DNA from: Gracilibacillus massiliensis
GTDB lineage: Bacteria; Bacillota; Bacilli; Bacillales; Amphibacillaceae
Length of the DNA stretch: 64,000 nucleotides
NCBI RefSeq assembly: GCF_001458115.1
Contig: NZ_CZRP01000009.1
Span: 1 to 64,000, forward strand
Reading direction: 5' to 3'
Shown here: in pieces, positions 62,691 to 64,000 of the stretch
Layout of the letters: every line of letters starts with the position of its first letter
Numbering within the stretch: the stretch's first letter is position 1
Position numbers and translations under genes: made by a program
Notes under the pieces: generated by a model
Database searches by the model: none
The model's input: only the letters and a program-made list of their open reading frames with translations
Told to the model about the DNA's origin: nothing

Positions 62691-63585
62691 TCAATCTAAA
62701 GAATTTATCTTCCAGGCTACTGCGTTCTAGCGCCACTTCAAATACGTCTATCTGTTCATCGACAAGGTGTTTTACAAGATTAGGCACACTGTTTTTTTCC
62801 ATCTGTAACGTTAAATTAGCTTGTTCTTCATTTACTTCAAGGCCTAATTGATCACGTAAAATGGTCATTGCATGAGCCTTGTCACTCACTTCTAACTTCA
62901 CTGTAACACGTTGATCATTTTCCTGTTCTTCATTGACTTCTTCTACCGTGACTAATTCGCCATTTTTAATGATTCCGATCCGATCACACATTAATTCTAT
63001 TTCAGATAACAAATGACTAGATACGATCACAGAAACTTTTTCCTGTTCAGCTAGATCTCTTATGTACTGTCTGATCTCACGTATACCGGCTGGATCTAGT
63101 CCATTGGTTGGTTCGTCCAAAATAAGAATAGATGGATTATGTAATAAGGCTTGCGCAATACCGATCCTTTGTCGCATTCCTAATGAATATCGGCCGACTT
63201 TCTCATGAATGGCTTTTTCTAAACCGACTAATTTTATTACTTCTTTAATGCGACTTTCTGTGATCCCTGGCATCATTCGAGCATAATGCTTTAAATTTTT
63301 CCATCCCGACATAAATGGATACATTTCGGGGTTTTCTACGATTGCACCTACATGTTGTATCGCACCTTTAAAATCATCTTTTATGCTTATTCCATTGATT
63401 TTAATATCTCCTGATGTAATTTTCATTAATCCCACCATCATTCGGATTGTCGTCGTTTTACCAGCACCATTAGGCCCTAAAAAACCAAACACTTCCCCTG
63501 AACGGATCGAAAAATTCAATCCTTTAATAATTTCTTTTTTGCCAATGGTCTTATGGACGTTTTGCAACTCCATCGAAATATCCAT
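62668..63585 (-). CDS. ABC transporter ATP-binding protein, BcrA-type
   Basis: ATPase of 305 residues: Walker A GPNGAGKTT, signature YSLGMRQRIGIAQAL, Walker B ILILDEPTNGLDP, switch His in SSHLLSE. The last 85 residues form the accessory domain typical of drug and lantibiotic exporters. ATG has AAGGAGGTG 7 nt upstream. First gene of the exporter operon. Confidence 0.92.
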   Translation of the reverse strand: MDISMELQNVHKTIGKKEIIKGLNFSIRSGEVFGFLGPNGAGKTTTIRMMVGLMKITSGDIKINGISIKDDFKGAIQHVGAIVENPEMYPFMSGWKNLKHYARMMPGITESRIKEVIKLVGLEKAIHEKVGRYSLGMRQRIGIAQALLHNPSILILDEPTNGLDPAGIREIRQYIRDLAEQEKVSVIVSSHLLSEIELMCDRIGIIKNGELVTVEEVNEEQENDQRVTVKLEVSDKAHAMTILRDQLGLEVNEEQANLTLQMEKNSVPNLVKHLVDEQIDVFEVALERSSLEDKFFRLIGENTIA

Positions 63586-63652
63586 TGGGACACCTCCTTT
63601 TCATTCTCCACTTATCTATACGTTACAAAGCCTATTATGGTTTCAAAATCAC

Positions 63653-63837
63653 TTGATTTTTATCGTTTTTTCTATTATGATAGTATATATAACAACTAAT
63701 GTTATTAAACCTAACATTTATGTGCCGAAAAAGGAAGTAGTTGCATGTCATATCAACTACCTCCACCACAGGTTGTTATCTATCTTATTTGTTCTATCTT
63801 TTCTTTGAGCAGCTGCCAGTGCAGTTGCTCTTTTTTT
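63653..63837 (+). ncRNA. Candidate small RNA (promoter to terminator, about 150 nt)
   Basis: TTGATT (63653-63658), 17-nt spacer and TATGAT (63676-63681) form a good SigA promoter. A hairpin GAGCAGCTGC/GCAGTTGCTC with seven T (63807-63837) ends it. Between lie another hairpin (GTAGTTG/CAACTAC) and a short frame MSYQLPPPQVV from 63746 that has a fair site (AAGGAAG) but runs past the terminator. It lies between divergent minus-strand genes on the plus strand and matches nothing I recognise. Confidence 0.45.
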
Positions 63838-63840
63838 ATT

Positions 63841-64000
63841 CTAATCAATCATTTGTCTTAATGCTCCGTGTCTTACTGATCCTACACCTTTTCCGAATGC
63901 GAGTGAATGCTTGATAGCGGCATGGACAAATTGTTTACTTATCTGAATCGCTCCTGCCATTTCTACACCTTTTGCCACCTCTGCCGTAAGACATGCAGCG
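63841..64000 (-). CDS. ThiD/PdxK-type kinase, C-terminal fragment (partial)
   Basis: The last 52 codons of a gene that enters from the right edge. The peptide (AACLTAEVAKGVEM..., then HAAIKHSLAFGKGVGS and RQMID) fits the C-terminus of hydroxymethylpyrimidine/pyridoxine kinases of the ribokinase fold. With the catalytic part outside the window, ThiD and PdxK cannot be told apart. Confidence 0.75.
   Translation of the reverse strand, partial: AACLTAEVAKGVEMAGAIQISKQFVHAAIKHSLAFGKGVGSVRHGALRQMID

Overview
The window is a 64 kb chromosomal segment from a low-GC Gram-positive, endospore-forming member of the Bacillaceae. It most resembles the moderately halophilic Gracilibacillus/Oceanobacillus/Virgibacillus group, but that placement is inference. 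Supporting observations are the complete SigB partner-switching operon in Bacillus order, the spore protein gene cmpA, the alr-ndoAI-ndoA cluster, CssRS-HtrA, arginine-type carAB, and strong AGGAGG ribosome binding sites.

Layout. 1-1372: the 5' tip of a 16S rRNA gene on the minus strand, preceded by eleven tRNA genes on the same strand. 1553-12048: SprT-like protein, cmpA, tex, then the minus-strand stress locus rsbR-S-T-U-V-W-sigB-rsbX, with ndoA, ndoAI and alr upstream. 12049-15195: an insertion region in which a large palindromic repeat carries an intact IS231-like element and a degraded ORF-less group II intron. 15196-21863: lipoprotein (YdcC type), nnr, acpS, rhomboid protease, a membrane protein, a second palindromic repeat and the RNA helicase cshA. 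22267-31413: DMT transporter, esterase, YppG, a small redox-fold protein, MarR regulator, an Ecs-like ABC exporter, an unrecognised membrane protein, thioredoxin, a DUF368 lipid-carrier transporter and a CapA-like lipoprotein. 31543-42805: a MacB-type ABC transporter, YkvA, typA, secretion-stress system cssSR-htrA, a DksA-like stress protein, a dehydrogenase, trhO and glutathione peroxidase. 43048-45327: a fusion of an ammonium transporter with a chemotaxis signalling domain. 45404-49192: riboflavin operon ribD-E-BA-H with FMN riboswitch. 49341-51554: NERD protein, a 51-bp tandem array and murB. 51676-59936: arginine genes argG-argH and carA-carB-argF with ARG-box-like operators. 60254-64000: DUF4349 lipoprotein, DUF4064 protein, an ABC-2 exporter, a candidate small RNA and the end of a ThiD-family kinase.

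How the parts work together. RsbR/S/T sense stress and release RsbT to activate RsbU; RsbU dephosphorylates RsbV, which frees SigB from RsbW; RsbX resets the stressosome. A SigB promoter lies inside the operon, and another precedes the DksA-like gene at 40090. CssS/CssR probably control the divergent htrA. The arg genes convert carbamoyl phosphate and ornithine through citrulline to arginine. The rib genes make riboflavin under FMN feedback.

The most interesting items are the Amt-MCP fusion (a likely ammonium chemoreceptor that keeps the pore histidines) and the roughly 690-bp palindromic repeats, whose internal hairpins change sequence on both sides of the stem while keeping pairing and a 7-nt loop. 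Several unrelated short intergenic repeat arrays (CGGGAA, TGCAAGA and 51-bp types) are also present. All calls were made by reading; no database search was run.
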